64,000 nt of DNA from Glycomyces algeriensis (GTDB taxonomy: Bacteria > Actinomycetota > Actinomycetes > Mycobacteriales > Micromonosporaceae): contig NZ_JAPZVR010000005.1 in the NCBI RefSeq assembly GCF_027622855.1, positions 186,001-250,000 on the forward strand. Reading direction: 5' to 3'. A model generated the notes under the pieces. It worked only from the letters and a program-made list of their open reading frames with translations, had not been told where the DNA came from and searched no databases. Position numbers and translations under genes: made by a program. Below, one piece after another: positions 25,061-34,371 of this stretch; the first letter of the stretch is position 1; every line of letters starts with the position of its first letter.

Positions 25061-27784
25061 ATGAGCACCGCCCGGCTCCTCCTCGCCCTCGCCGACCTCG
25101 CGCCCGCCTCGCCCCAGGCGAAGCAGGACCAGCTGCGAGACCACCTCGGCAAGCTGCACGCGTGGAGTCCCGAACCCAGCACCGCTCTGGCCGCGGCCGA
25201 ACTGGCGAAGCACGACGAACTCCACCGGGACGAGCGGCTGCTGCGCCAGGGCTGGGGCGTGGTCATCGGCCGCATCGAGGTCGACGGCAAGCAGCGGGAG
25301 GTCCGCGTTCCGCTCGTCAACCGGCCGGTGCGGCTCAAGGCGGTCGCACCCGGCTCCGACATCCAGAAGGTGATCGCGGCCGGCGACATCGAAGTCCACG
25401 AAGCGCTGGCCGGGACCGACTTCGCCGCGCAGCTCGAGGCCGTGTTCAAGCCGGCTCGCAGTGCTGCTGTCCTGGAGGACCTCGCCTGGCTGCCGCGGGC
25501 GGCCGCGGCCGCCGGATTCCCGGACGCCGCGATCGGGCACCCAGAGCCGCAACGCGAACGGGACCGGCTCCTCGTGGTCGCCGAGACCGTGGTCTACATC
25601 GCGGCCGAGCAGGGCCCGACGCCGCTGGCCTCCGGGCTGCGCTCCTGGGCGAAACGGCCGGGCATCGAGCAGACCGCGTTCGCCGCCATGCACGACCCGG
25701 TCGACGCCGAGCCCGAGGCCGACCCGCGCCCGCCGCAGTGCCCGCTGCCGCTCAGCGGCGAGCAGGCCGCGGCCGTCGTCCAGGCCCGCACCGCCCCGGT
25801 CACGGTCATCGCGGGCGCGCCCGGATGCGGCAAGAGCCACACCCTCGCCGCGATCGCCTTGGACGCCATGGCGAACGGGCAGTCGGTGCTCATCGCCGCC
25901 CAATCCGTGCACGCCGCCGACGTCCTCGCCGAACTCCTCGACCGCCATCCCGGGCCGCTGCCCGTCCACTTCGGCGACTCCGAGCGCCGCGACCGGTTCC
26001 TGACCCGGCTCGGCACCGGAACCGCGAAGGGCCACAAGCGCCGCGAGGTCGAACGGCTGCAGGAGTCCGCCGCCGAAGCGGCCGAGTACACCGCCCGCAT
26101 CGAAGCGGAGATCGCGACCTGGCTCGACCTCGAGTCCCGCCGCGGACGCGTGCAGGACCTGCCGCTGTTCCTCCTCGACGACTTCCCCGGGCTCCGCGAC
26201 GCCGACCTCGACGAGGCCGACCGGCTCCTCGCCCGCTCCCGCCGCGACGACGGCTGGTGGCAGCGCCTGCGGGCCCGCCTCGCCGCCAAGCGCCTGCGCC
26301 GCATCGCGGGCGCCGACGGCAGCACCACCGCCCTCGCCCGAGCCCTCCGCACCGCACGCGACCAGCGCGGCGCCGCCCGCCTCGCCGCCGCCGGAGGCCT
26401 GCGCCTCGCACCGCTCTGGGCCAGCCTCGAAGCCGCGGACACCGAAGCGGCCCAGGCGATCGGCCGCGCACTCGAGCTCGAGTCCGGTTCCGCCGATCGC
26501 CGTGGCGCGGCCTCGCGCAGGGCGCTGGCCGAGCTCGGCACCGCGCTGCGCAGCGGCAGCCGCCCGCAGCGCCGGTTGCGGCTGGAGAGCGTCGACGTCG
26601 CGGCCCTGCTGCGGGCCATGCCGTTGTGGATCGGCACGGTGGCGGATGTCGAGGACGTGCTCCCGGCCCGCGCCGGCATGTTCGACCTGGTGATCCTCGA
26701 CGAGGCCTCCCACATCAACCAGCTCCGCGCCGCCCCGGTCCTCGCCCGGGCCCGCCGCGCGGTCGTCGCGGGCGATCCCCGGCAGCTGCGGTTCGTCTCG
26801 TTCGCCAGCGCGGCGAAGACCGCTGACGTCCTGGACGAGCACGGCATCGCCGATCGCCTGGGGCAGTTGGACATCGGCAAGGTGAGTTCGTACGACCTGG
26901 CGTGCGGTGCCGGGCCGGTCGTGGAGCTGACCGAGCACCACCGCAGCGTGCCGCATCTGATCGGCTTCTCGGCTGCGAAGTTCTACCACGGTCGGGTCAA
27001 GCCGATCACCACCCATCCGCGCAACCATGAGGCGGACGCGATCTCGGTGCACCGCGTCGAGGCGCAGTCCTCTCAGGAGGGTGTGGTCGAAGCAGAGGTC
27101 TCGCGCGCGCTCGAGCTGCTCGCCGGGCTCGTCGACGCGGGCACGGTCGGCCTGGCCGTGATCTCGCCGTTCCGGGCGCAGGCCGAGGCGATCGAGGCCG
27201 GGATTCTCAAGCGCTTCGACCTGGAGACGATCCGGCGCCATCGCATGCGGACCGGCACGGTGCACGCGTTCCAGGGCAGCGAGGCGGAGACTGTGGTCAT
27301 CGCTCTCGGTGTGGCCGAAGGCGACACGGCGGGCCGCCGCCGCTTCGCGGCCGGGCCGAACCTGTTCAACGTGATGGTCACGCGGGCGCGCGGGCACCTC
27401 CACGTGGTCACCGCGGTCGGTGAGACGGACGGCCTCATCGGCGAGTTCCTGCGCTACGCGGACCGGCCGCCGCGTTCCCCGGGGAACGGTGACCCGGTCG
27501 GGAAGTGGACGGCGCGGCTCGCCGATGCGCTGGAGGGCGCGGAAGTGCCCGTGCGCCAGGCGTATCCGGTCGGGCACTGGTCGTTGGACCTCGTGGTGGG
27601 CGACGCCGAGGACGCGATCGGCGTGGTCGCCGAGGTCCACCCGGAGGGCCCGGCCGCGCACATCGCCCGCCACCGCGCCCTGCGGCGCGCGGGATGGCGC
27701 ATCGAGGAGGCCTTCCCCTCGGCCTACGGCGACGATCCCTCAAGGGCCGCAATCGACCTGCTGGCCGAGTTGCGGGGTCACTGA
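25061..27784 (+). CDS. Superfamily 1 helicase fused to a C-terminal PD-(D/E)XK-like nuclease
   Basis: 907 residues. An N-terminal domain of about 200 residues is unrecognised. The SF1 (Upf1-like) core follows: Q motif PLSGEQAAAV, Walker A GAPGCGKSH (Lys258), an inserted helical region about 320-480, Walker B LVILDEAS (Asp547, Glu548), motif III VVAGDPRQLRF, motif V TVHAFQGSEAETVV and motif VI NVMVTRARGHLHVV. The last 90 residues (PVGHWSLDLVV, VVAEVHPEG, HRALRRAGWRIEEAFPS) look like the small restriction-type MTES_1575/DUF559 nuclease fold, with His in place of the usual Lys. The fusion suggests nucleic-acid defence or repair. Confidence 0.82.
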   Translation: MSTARLLLALADLAPASPQAKQDQLRDHLGKLHAWSPEPSTALAAAELAKHDELHRDERLLRQGWGVVIGRIEVDGKQREVRVPLVNRPVRLKAVAPGSDIQKVIAAGDIEVHEALAGTDFAAQLEAVFKPARSAAVLEDLAWLPRAAAAAGFPDAAIGHPEPQRERDRLLVVAETVVYIAAEQGPTPLASGLRSWAKRPGIEQTAFAAMHDPVDAEPEADPRPPQCPLPLSGEQAAAVVQARTAPVTVIAGAPGCGKSHTLAAIALDAMANGQSVLIAAQSVHAADVLAELLDRHPGPLPVHFGDSERRDRFLTRLGTGTAKGHKRREVERLQESAAEAAEYTARIEAEIATWLDLESRRGRVQDLPLFLLDDFPGLRDADLDEADRLLARSRRDDGWWQRLRARLAAKRLRRIAGADGSTTALARALRTARDQRGAARLAAAGGLRLAPLWASLEAADTEAAQAIGRALELESGSADRRGAASRRALAELGTALRSGSRPQRRLRLESVDVAALLRAMPLWIGTVADVEDVLPARAGMFDLVILDEASHINQLRAAPVLARARRAVVAGDPRQLRFVSFASAAKTADVLDEHGIADRLGQLDIGKVSSYDLACGAGPVVELTEHHRSVPHLIGFSAAKFYHGRVKPITTHPRNHEADAISVHRVEAQSSQEGVVEAEVSRALELLAGLVDAGTVGLAVISPFRAQAEAIEAGILKRFDLETIRRHRMRTGTVHAFQGSEAETVVIALGVAEGDTAGRRRFAAGPNLFNVMVTRARGHLHVVTAVGETDGLIGEFLRYADRPPRSPGNGDPVGKWTARLADALEGAEVPVRQAYPVGHWSLDLVVGDAEDAIGVVAEVHPEGPAAHIARHRALRRAGWRIEEAFPSAYGDDPSRAAIDLLAELRGH

Positions 27785-28437
27785 GGCGCAGTGCCGTTGT
27801 TCGCGGCGTGTTCGAGGGCCGCAGCCGGGGAGTCAGCGGTGTGGGTCGGCGCGTACTCGGTCTGGGACCATTCGCGGCCGAGGTGCAGCCAGACGCTGCG
27901 GAGGCCGAGTCGGTGCGCGCCCAGGATGTCGGCGTCGTCGCGGTCGCCGATCATCCAGGCGCCGTCGAGGGTGGCGCCGACTGCGTCGGCCGCCGCGTGG
28001 AAGATCCCGGCCTCGGGCTTGCGGAACCCCACCCCTTCGCTGACCACGGCGGCGTCGACGTACCGGTCCAGACCGGAGGCCTTGACCTTCCCGGTCTGCT
28101 GCGGCACGGCCCCGTTGGTGACGATCATGACCTGGTGCCCGGCGGCGCGGACCGCTTGCAGCGCAGCGACGGTCGCATCGGTGACCCGGGCGTGCTCGCG
28201 TGCTCCGCTGCGCAGGAAGTCGATGACCGCGTCCTCCTCGAGTTTGATCGGGTAGCGCTCGATGATCGCCTGCGCGACAGTCGGTCGCGCCGCGTAGCCG
28301 GAGGCGTCCACCGACATCACCCAGTCCACGTCCTCGGCCGGAAGCCCGTGCGCGGCCAGGAACTCGCTCACCCCGAGCCGGAAGGCCCCGTCGCGGTCGA
28401 TGAGCGTGTTGTCCAGGTCGATCATCAGGAGCGTCAT
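27778..28437 (-). CDS. HAD-superfamily hydrolase
   Basis: 219 residues. HAD motifs in order: I IDLDNTLID (nucleophile Asp and acid Asp), II IVTNGA, III KPEAGIF lysine, IV IGDRDDADILGA. A helical cap (about 18-85) gives subfamily I, like phosphoglycolate phosphatase or 2-haloacid dehalogenase; the DNTLID start favours a small-molecule phosphatase. ATG 28437 fits motif I at residue 7. Its 3' end overlaps the convergent helicase gene by 7 bp. Confidence 0.88.
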   Translation of the reverse strand: MTLLMIDLDNTLIDRDGAFRLGVSEFLAAHGLPAEDVDWVMSVDASGYAARPTVAQAIIERYPIKLEEDAVIDFLRSGAREHARVTDATVAALQAVRAAGHQVMIVTNGAVPQQTGKVKASGLDRYVDAAVVSEGVGFRKPEAGIFHAAADAVGATLDGAWMIGDRDDADILGAHRLGLRSVWLHLGREWSQTEYAPTHTADSPAAALEHAANNGTAPQ

Positions 28438-28516
28438 GCCCTGGATGCTACGGATCACGCCACCCCAGCGGCAAACGCGTTCCCACGACACCGCCCGCGC
28501 CCGGTAGCTTCGGTCC

Positions 28517-28999
28517 ATGACGCAACTCCCCCAGGCGGTCCTCGACCGCTTCGCGACCTCCTACGCCGTCGTGTGCGCCTTCATCACCGACCCGGAAGGG
28601 CGGGTGCTCGTCGTCAAGCCGACTTACCGCCCCGAGTGGCAGTTCGTGGGCGGGATGATCGACCGCGGCGAATCACCGCACGAGGCATGCGCACGGGAGG
28701 TCAAGGAGGAGATAGGCATCGACCTCCCGGTCGGCGACCTCCTGGTGCTCGACTACGTTCCGGACCACGGGTTCGACTCGGCCCCGATGACGGTCTACAT
28801 CTTCGATTGCGGGATCGTCCAGGACCCCGCGGGGATCCGCCTGCAGGCGGACGAGCTCGCGGACTTCGCATGCCTTCCGGTCGACGAGGCCGCAGCGCGG
28901 TTCCACTCCACCAACAGCGCCCGGGTCGAGCGTGCAGCGGAGGCTCGCCGCACCGGCCGCACCTCCTATGTGCCGCAGAGCGGCCCAGCGCCTCGGTGA
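28517..28999 (+). CDS. Nudix hydrolase
   Basis: 160 residues with a complete Nudix box (GGMIDRGESPHEACAREVKE, then EIG) at about residues 45-67, where the REVKEE glutamates bind Mg2+. The family splits nucleoside diphosphates linked to another group. The substrate is not evident; mutT-like or ADP-sugar cleaning roles are possible. Divergent from the HAD gene with 79 bp between. Confidence 0.88.
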   Translation: MTQLPQAVLDRFATSYAVVCAFITDPEGRVLVVKPTYRPEWQFVGGMIDRGESPHEACAREVKEEIGIDLPVGDLLVLDYVPDHGFDSAPMTVYIFDCGIVQDPAGIRLQADELADFACLPVDEAAARFHSTNSARVERAAEARRTGRTSYVPQSGPAPR

Positions 29000-29100
29000 G
29001 GGCCGTGGGACCTGGACGTCAAGTCCGGAACCTGACTGCCAACGCCAATCCAGCGCTCTTACGCTCGGGCCGTCGAATTCAACCCGCTCTGGAGCGAAGC

Positions 29101-29140
29101 GCATAGCGGCCCCGCGGCTCCGGCCGCGGGGCCGCTATGC
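29101..29140. terminator. Long perfect hairpin between convergent genes
   Basis: 17-bp perfect stem GCATAGCGGCCCCGCGG / CCGCGGGGCCGCTATGC with a 6-base loop, between the Nudix and transporter genes. Likely a bidirectional terminator. Confidence 0.8.
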
Positions 29141-29148
29141 GGGACGGC

Positions 29149-30111
29149 CTACGCTTCGGCCGTTGCGGGGGCCTCTGCCTCCGTGGCGTCCTTTGCCGGG
29201 CGGCGGGACCAGCAGGCGGCCAGCAGGGAGCCGGAGATGTTGTGCCAGACCGAGAACACCGCTGCGGGCAGGGCCGCGACCGGGTTGAAGTGGGCCGTCG
29301 CGAGCGCGGCGGCGAGGCCGGAGTTCTGCATGCCGACCTCGATGCTGACGGCTCGGCGGCCGGTGACAGGCAGGCGGCCCAGCTTGGCGAGCGCGTAGCC
29401 GAGCGCGAGGCCAAAGCCGTTGTGCAGCACCACGGCGAGGACGACGAGCGCGCCGACCTTGAGCAGCGAGTCGGCGCTGCCGGCCACGACCGCCATGACC
29501 ACGAGCGTGATGCCGAGGACCGAGATGAGCGGCAGTGCGTCGAGGACCTTGTCGATGAGGCGCGGTGCGAAGCGGCGCAGCAGGAGGCCGACCACGACGG
29601 GCACGAGCACGATCTGGATGATCGAGACGAAGAGGTCGCCCGCGTCCACGGGCAGGAACTCGCCGGCGAGCCAGAGGACCAGGACCGGCGTGAGGAGCGG
29701 GGCGAGGAGGGTCGAGACCGAGGTCATCGCGACCGAGAGGGCGGTGTCCCCTTTGGATAGGTAGACCATCACGTTCGAGGCCGTGCCGCCCGGGGCGGCG
29801 CCGACGAGGATCATGCCGACGGCGAGCATGGGCTCCATGTCGAAGGCGCGCGCGAGGCCGTACCCGGCGAGGGGCATGACGAGGTACTGCGCGATGACGC
29901 CGAGGACCACGGGCCACGGCCGCTTGCCGATGATCGCGAAGTCCTTGGGCTGCAGGGTCATGCCCATGCCGAGCATGATGATCATGAGGAAGTACGGCAC
30001 GGCCGTGCCGAGCGGCGCGAAGGTGGTCGGGGTCGCGAAGGCGACCGCGGCCGCCGCGAGCACGATGGCGGGCAGCCAGGTGCCGGTGAGGTTGCTGATG
30101 CGTTGCAACAT
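29149..30111 (-). CDS. Bile acid:sodium symporter (BASS/SBF) family transporter
   Basis: 320 residues from ATG 30111, nine to ten membrane helices. Family marks are GAAPGGTASNVMVYLSKGDTALS in the discontinuous helix and SIEVGMQNSGLAAALA near the C-terminus, the two Na+-site crossover regions. Relatives move organic anions such as pantoate, pyruvate or other carboxylates with Na+; the actual substrate is unknown. A short hydrophilic tail ends the protein. A strong inverted repeat lies in its promoter region. Confidence 0.9.
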   Translation of the reverse strand: MLQRISNLTGTWLPAIVLAAAAVAFATPTTFAPLGTAVPYFLMIIMLGMGMTLQPKDFAIIGKRPWPVVLGVIAQYLVMPLAGYGLARAFDMEPMLAVGMILVGAAPGGTASNVMVYLSKGDTALSVAMTSVSTLLAPLLTPVLVLWLAGEFLPVDAGDLFVSIIQIVLVPVVVGLLLRRFAPRLIDKVLDALPLISVLGITLVVMAVVAGSADSLLKVGALVVLAVVLHNGFGLALGYALAKLGRLPVTGRRAVSIEVGMQNSGLAAALATAHFNPVAALPAAVFSVWHNISGSLLAACWSRRPAKDATEAEAPATAEA

Positions 30112-30412
30112 CGGGGGATTCGCTTTCTGCTTGGAACGCTTGGGGCGTCGTTGCCGCTGAGCAGGGTTGCGAGGGGTGGTGGGGCGGACGCGGGACGGCT
30201 GACACTCTACTAGTCCGCCGAGGGTTGGGAATCTGATTCCCAACCTGTGGATGGACAACGGCATGGAAACGGGGCGCGGGCCCGCCCGCGCGCCGGGGGG
30301 TACGGGGAGTAGTTGGAAGGTCGGGCGAGGCGCGTGGCTCGCAGGCCCACCCTGGGTCGGCCCACCGCCTTGTACACGGCGCGCGGGCCCCCCCGCGCCC
30401 CGTTTCCTCCGT
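30112..30412. other. Gap upstream of the BASS transporter
   Basis: No gene seen. It contains the inverted repeat at 30224-30244 and GC-rich sequence without a clear U-run terminator for the beta-mannosidase gene that would be transcribed into it. Confidence 0.5.
30204..30244 (-). promoter_or_regulatory. Candidate promoter and operator of the BASS transporter
   Basis: Inverted repeat GTTGGGAAT-N3-ATTCCCAAC (30224-30244). On the minus strand TAGAGT (30204-30209) is a plausible -10, with the repeat covering the matching -35 region, as a repressor site would. Confidence 0.4.
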
Positions 30413-32860
30413 TCAGTCGTTGATCGCTCGCAGGACCGGCTTGCCGGTCAGCGCCCTCTGGAGTTCGGGCGAGGCGGCGATCTTCTCGCTCTGCACGGTG
30501 AACACCACGTGCTCGCCCGGGACGAGGGTGACGAGCGCCTTGTCCACCACCGCGTCCGGGTCGAGGCGGTCGGCGAACAGGCACAGGTCGCGGAGGACGC
30601 TCTCGGCATGGACGGTGACGGCGACGCCGCCGGGCACGGGAGCGACCTCGGTGGCGAACCGGGCCTTCGACCAGTCCATGTCCTTGTCCTCCTTGGTGAA
30701 CCAGGTCGCGCGGGGGAAGTCCTCGCGGCCGGTCAGGAGGAACTCGCCGTCCATCGGGATCGCGCCCGGCTCGAGTTCGAGCACGGCCGTGTCACGCGGA
30801 TCGATCTCCATCTGCACGAGCGCCCGACCGATGATGCGGCCCTCGGCGTTGCACTTCCAGAAGCCGATCACGCCCTCCCAGGTCTCGGCAGAGTCGTTGA
30901 CCACGACCATGTTCAGGCCGTCGCCGTCGGGCTGGAAGGTCACGAAGCGGTCGGCGTAGACGTCGCGCAGCGCGTACCAGAGCGGCTTGAGCCGCTCCTC
31001 GCCGTCGATCGCGGCCCAGGAGGTGACGGGCCAGCAGTCGTTGAGCTGCCAGACGATCGCGCCCGAGCAGTACGGCTGCAGCGAGCGGAAGTACTCGATG
31101 CCCAGGCGCATCGCGCGGGCCTGGTTGACCTGCGTGAAGTACAGCCAGTCGTCGAAGTCGCGCACGGGCGGCAGGTGCGCGTCGAGGCCGGCCTGGAGCT
31201 TGTCCTGGCCGTTCTCGGCCTTCTGGTGCCACAGCATGGCGGCGCTGTCCGCGGTCAGCGGATCGTCGTGGACCATGCGCCGCACGGTGGCCCACGTGGG
31301 CGGCGCCTGGTAGCCGAACTCGGCGACGAAGCGCGGCTTCCAGTCGCGGTAGTGGACGTAGTCGCGCTGGTTCCACACGTCCCAGATGTGCACGGAGGCG
31401 TGCGCCTGCTCGTTCGGGTGCAGATCGCGCGTGCCGGAGTACGGGCTGCCGGGCCAGTACGGCCGAGTGCCGTCCACTTCGGATACGAGTTTCGGGAGGA
31501 GACCGTGGTAGTAGCCCGCGCCCCAGGTGCGGTCACCGAGGTCGCCCTGCCAGTCCCAGTCGTGCCAGCCCCAGAGGTTCTCGTTGTTGCCGGTCCAGGT
31601 CACCAGGCTCGGGTGCGGAGCGAGGCGGGCGAGATTGTCGCGGGCCTCGGCCTCCACTTCGGACCAGAACGGCTCTTCCTCCGGATAAGCGGCGCACGCG
31701 AACAGGAAGTCCTGCCCCACGAGGAGCCCGAGCCGGTCGCAGATCCGGTAGAACTCCTCGGACTCGTAGACCCCGCCGCCCCACACGCGGATGTAGTTGA
31801 CGCCGGCCGCGACCGCCTGGCGCAGACGCCGCTCGATGCGGGCGGCGTCGATCCGGCCGAACAGGGCCTCGTCGGGGATCCAGTTGACGCCCTTGATCCA
31901 GACGGTCTCACCGTTGACCTTGAGGTGGTAGGGGCGGCCGTCCGCGTCGGGCTCGGTGTCGAGTTCGACGGTGCGGAAACCGATCTGGCGCTCCCAATCG
32001 TCGAGGACGACGTCTCCGGAGCGCACGCTGACCGAGGCGTCGTACAGCTCCCGGTCGCCGTGGCCGCGCGGGCGCCAGAGACCCGGGTTCTCGACTTCGA
32101 GCCGCACGGTGGCGACATGGGAACCGGCCGGGACGCGCAGCTCGGCCTCGGCGACGACCTCGCCGTCCACCGGCCGCGCAACGGCGCAGACGAGGTCGAT
32201 GTCGGCATCGGCGGCCCGCTTGAGGCGGACGTCGAGCTCGACGATCCCGGTACCGTCCTCAAGGGATACCCGCGGCACGACCGCGTCGATGCGCGCGGTC
32301 TTCCAGGACTCCAGCCGCACCGGCCGCCAGATCCCGACCCCGGCGAGGTTCGGGCCCCAGTCCCAGCCGAAGTTGCAGGCGGCCTTGCGGATGAAGTTGC
32401 CGGGTTCGGGGTAGGCGTTCGGCCGGTCGCCGAGCCGGTCGCGCTGGGCCTCGGCGTACGTGTACGGCGCCGTGAAGTGCACCTCGAGTTCGTTCGCGCC
32501 CTCGCGGAGCAGGCCGCGCACGTCGAAGCGGTAGCGGCGGTGCATGTTCGCGGTCTCGCCGACGACGGTGCCGTTGAGGCTGACCCGGGCTACCGTGTCG
32601 AGCCCGTCGAAGGCCAGCTCGACCCCGTCCCAATCCGCGGCCTCGTATGCGAAAGCGGTCCGGTACGTCCAGTCGCGGCGGCCGACCCAGGCCAGTTCGC
32701 GCTCGGCCTCGTCCACGTACGGGTCGGCGACGAGTCCGGCGGCCAGCAGGTCCGCGACCACCTCGCCGGGGACCGAGGCCGGGATCGCCTCGACGGCCAC
32801 CGGGGCCCCGGGGTCCCCGGTGACGGTCCAGCCTTCGTGCAGGGTTCGCTTGGCGCTCAA
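30413..32860 (-). CDS. GH2 beta-mannosidase
   Basis: 815 residues. Start set at TTG 32860, where GGAG lies 5 bp upstream; longer frames are not family-like. Architecture: jelly-roll sugar-binding domain (WVGRRDWTYRTAF, FDGLDTVARVSLNG, NFGWDWGP), immunoglobulin-like domain, TIM barrel with acid/base Glu in WTGNNENLWGWHDWD and nucleophile Glu in VAEFGYQAPP, then C-terminal domains. No signal peptide, so it cuts beta-1,4-manno-oligosaccharides inside the cell. It is divergent from a LacI regulator, with a mannanase gene beyond: a mannan-use cluster. Confidence 0.92.
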   Translation of the reverse strand: MSAKRTLHEGWTVTGDPGAPVAVEAIPASVPGEVVADLLAAGLVADPYVDEAERELAWVGRRDWTYRTAFAYEAADWDGVELAFDGLDTVARVSLNGTVVGETANMHRRYRFDVRGLLREGANELEVHFTAPYTYAEAQRDRLGDRPNAYPEPGNFIRKAACNFGWDWGPNLAGVGIWRPVRLESWKTARIDAVVPRVSLEDGTGIVELDVRLKRAADADIDLVCAVARPVDGEVVAEAELRVPAGSHVATVRLEVENPGLWRPRGHGDRELYDASVSVRSGDVVLDDWERQIGFRTVELDTEPDADGRPYHLKVNGETVWIKGVNWIPDEALFGRIDAARIERRLRQAVAAGVNYIRVWGGGVYESEEFYRICDRLGLLVGQDFLFACAAYPEEEPFWSEVEAEARDNLARLAPHPSLVTWTGNNENLWGWHDWDWQGDLGDRTWGAGYYHGLLPKLVSEVDGTRPYWPGSPYSGTRDLHPNEQAHASVHIWDVWNQRDYVHYRDWKPRFVAEFGYQAPPTWATVRRMVHDDPLTADSAAMLWHQKAENGQDKLQAGLDAHLPPVRDFDDWLYFTQVNQARAMRLGIEYFRSLQPYCSGAIVWQLNDCWPVTSWAAIDGEERLKPLWYALRDVYADRFVTFQPDGDGLNMVVVNDSAETWEGVIGFWKCNAEGRIIGRALVQMEIDPRDTAVLELEPGAIPMDGEFLLTGREDFPRATWFTKEDKDMDWSKARFATEVAPVPGGVAVTVHAESVLRDLCLFADRLDPDAVVDKALVTLVPGEHVVFTVQSEKIAASPELQRALTGKPVLRAIND

Positions 32861-32983
32861 AGAGACTCCTATGCCTTGGGTAGCGAGCGGTGGAGGACAC
32901 CACTGTCGGCAGCGTAGCCAGCGGCGGCTCGTGCGTGAACGCGCCCGTCGACCCGGCACCGCGCGAGGCCCGCGTCACAGTAT

Positions 32984-33004
32984 CGCTTAACCGGATAAGT
33001 AGCG
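32984..33004. promoter_or_regulatory. Candidate LacI-type operator at beta-mannosidase
   Basis: CTTAACCGGATAAG (32986-32999): CG-centred near-palindrome with one mismatched pair, of the type bound by LacI-family proteins, about 126 bp upstream of the mannosidase start. Confidence 0.55.
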
Positions 33005-33086
33005 TCAACCCCAATCCGGGCCGGTCCTTGACCGAACCGCCGCCGAATTGAGATCATGCTCCTCGAGCCCTCCGATCATCACGGCT

Positions 33087-33096
33087 GAACCGGTTC
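33087..33096. promoter_or_regulatory. Candidate LacI operator upstream of lacI
   Basis: GAACCGGTTC, a perfect 10-bp CG-centred palindrome sharing the AACCGG core with 32986-32999, about 80 bp before the regulator start. No other gene lies in 32861-33174. Confidence 0.4.
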
Positions 33097-33174
33097 GCTC
33101 AAATCGTGCGCTACAGTCTGGAAACCGGCGCTCAACGCAAGTCCGTGCCCTAGTGCCACTCGAGAGGACCACCG

Positions 33175-34224
33175 ATGACCAGGCGAGTCACCATCGCGGA
33201 CATCGCCGCCGCGGCGGGCGTGTCGAAGGGCGCGGTCTCCTACGCCCTCAACGGGAGGCCCGGCGTCTCGGAGACCACCCGCACCAAGATCCTCGCCATC
33301 GCCGCCGAAATGGGGTTCGTCCCCAACCGCGCCGCCCGGTCCCTCTCGGTCTCCTCCGCGCAGGCCGTGGGCATCGCGCTGCGCCGCTCCGCGCGCACCA
33401 TCGGCATCGAGCCCTACTTCATGGAGCTCATCAGCGGCATCGAGGCCACCCTCTCCGCCGGGTCCTTCGGCCTCACCCTCCAGATCGTGGGCACGGTCGA
33501 GGAGGAGCTGGAGGTGTACCGGCGCTGGTGGGCCGAGCGGCGCGTCGACGGCGTGTTCCTGTGCGACGTCGGCACCAGCGACCAGCGGCTCGACTTCATC
33601 GCCGACCTCGGGCTGCCCGCGGTGGCCGTCGGCGGCCCGATCGAGGGCGCGCGGTTCCCCGCGGTCTGGCACGACGACGTCGAGCCCAGCCGCGACATCC
33701 TCGAGTACCTGTACACCCTGGGCCACCGCCGCGTCGCCCGCATCGCGGGCATCCCCGGCCTGCTGCACACCGCGATCCGCGACAAGGCGTACGACGACAC
33801 CGCGGCCGACCTCGCCTTCGAGTCCGTCACGACCATCCACAGCGACTACACCGGCGAGCAGGGCGCCCAGATCACGCGGCGCCTGCTCTCGTCCGCCAAG
33901 CGCCCCACCGCGATCGTCTACGACAACGACGTGATGGCGGTGGCCGGCCTCGGCGTCGCCCACGAGCTCGGGCTCGAGATCCCCGAGCAGCTGTCCCTCG
34001 TGGCCTGGGACGACTCGCAGCTGTGCCGCCTCACCCACCCGGCGCTCACCTCGCTGACCCGGGACATCCCGGCCTACGGCGCCAAGTGCGCCGAGGTCCT
34101 CCTGACCCTCATCGGCGCCGCCACGGAAGCCGCGCACCAGGGCGCCGAAACGCGAACTTTCTCGGTTCAGTGCAAGCCCGCGCAGCTCTCCCCGCGCGGG
34201 TCCACGGGCCCGGCCCAGACCTGA
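33175..34224 (+). CDS. LacI-family transcriptional regulator
   Basis: 349 residues. N-terminal LacI helix-turn-helix (VTIADIAAAAGVSKGAVSYA) with hinge helix (NRAARSLSV), then a periplasmic-binding-like ligand domain (EPYFMELISGIEA, PTAIVYDNDVMAVAGL, SLVAWDDSQLCRLTHPALT). Its place between beta-mannosidase and mannanase, with CG-centred operators nearby, makes it the probable repressor of mannan use, induced by a manno-oligosaccharide (inference). Confidence 0.93.
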   Translation: MTRRVTIADIAAAAGVSKGAVSYALNGRPGVSETTRTKILAIAAEMGFVPNRAARSLSVSSAQAVGIALRRSARTIGIEPYFMELISGIEATLSAGSFGLTLQIVGTVEEELEVYRRWWAERRVDGVFLCDVGTSDQRLDFIADLGLPAVAVGGPIEGARFPAVWHDDVEPSRDILEYLYTLGHRRVARIAGIPGLLHTAIRDKAYDDTAADLAFESVTTIHSDYTGEQGAQITRRLLSSAKRPTAIVYDNDVMAVAGLGVAHELGLEIPEQLSLVAWDDSQLCRLTHPALTSLTRDIPAYGAKCAEVLLTLIGAATEAAHQGAETRTFSVQCKPAQLSPRGSTGPAQT

Positions 34225-34319
34225 GTCGCCGTTTCGGCGATCACCGCAGTTCCGGCCTGCAATCAGGCCAATTTCGCGGCACGTCTTGAACCCCATCAAT
34301 ATTTATGGTTCTCTATGTT

Positions 34320-34344
34320 GAGGTGAGATTAACCGATTCACCTC
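34320..34344. promoter_or_regulatory. Inverted repeat in the mannanase leader, with LacI-like core
   Basis: Arms GAGGTGA and TCACCTC are 11 bp apart; the spacer contains TTAACCGAT, sharing the TTAACCG half of the mannosidase operator. It lies 28-52 bp upstream of the mannanase ATG, so it could be operator and/or leader hairpin. Confidence 0.45.
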
Positions 34345-34371
34345 ACACCTGAACCTACAGATGGGATCGAC

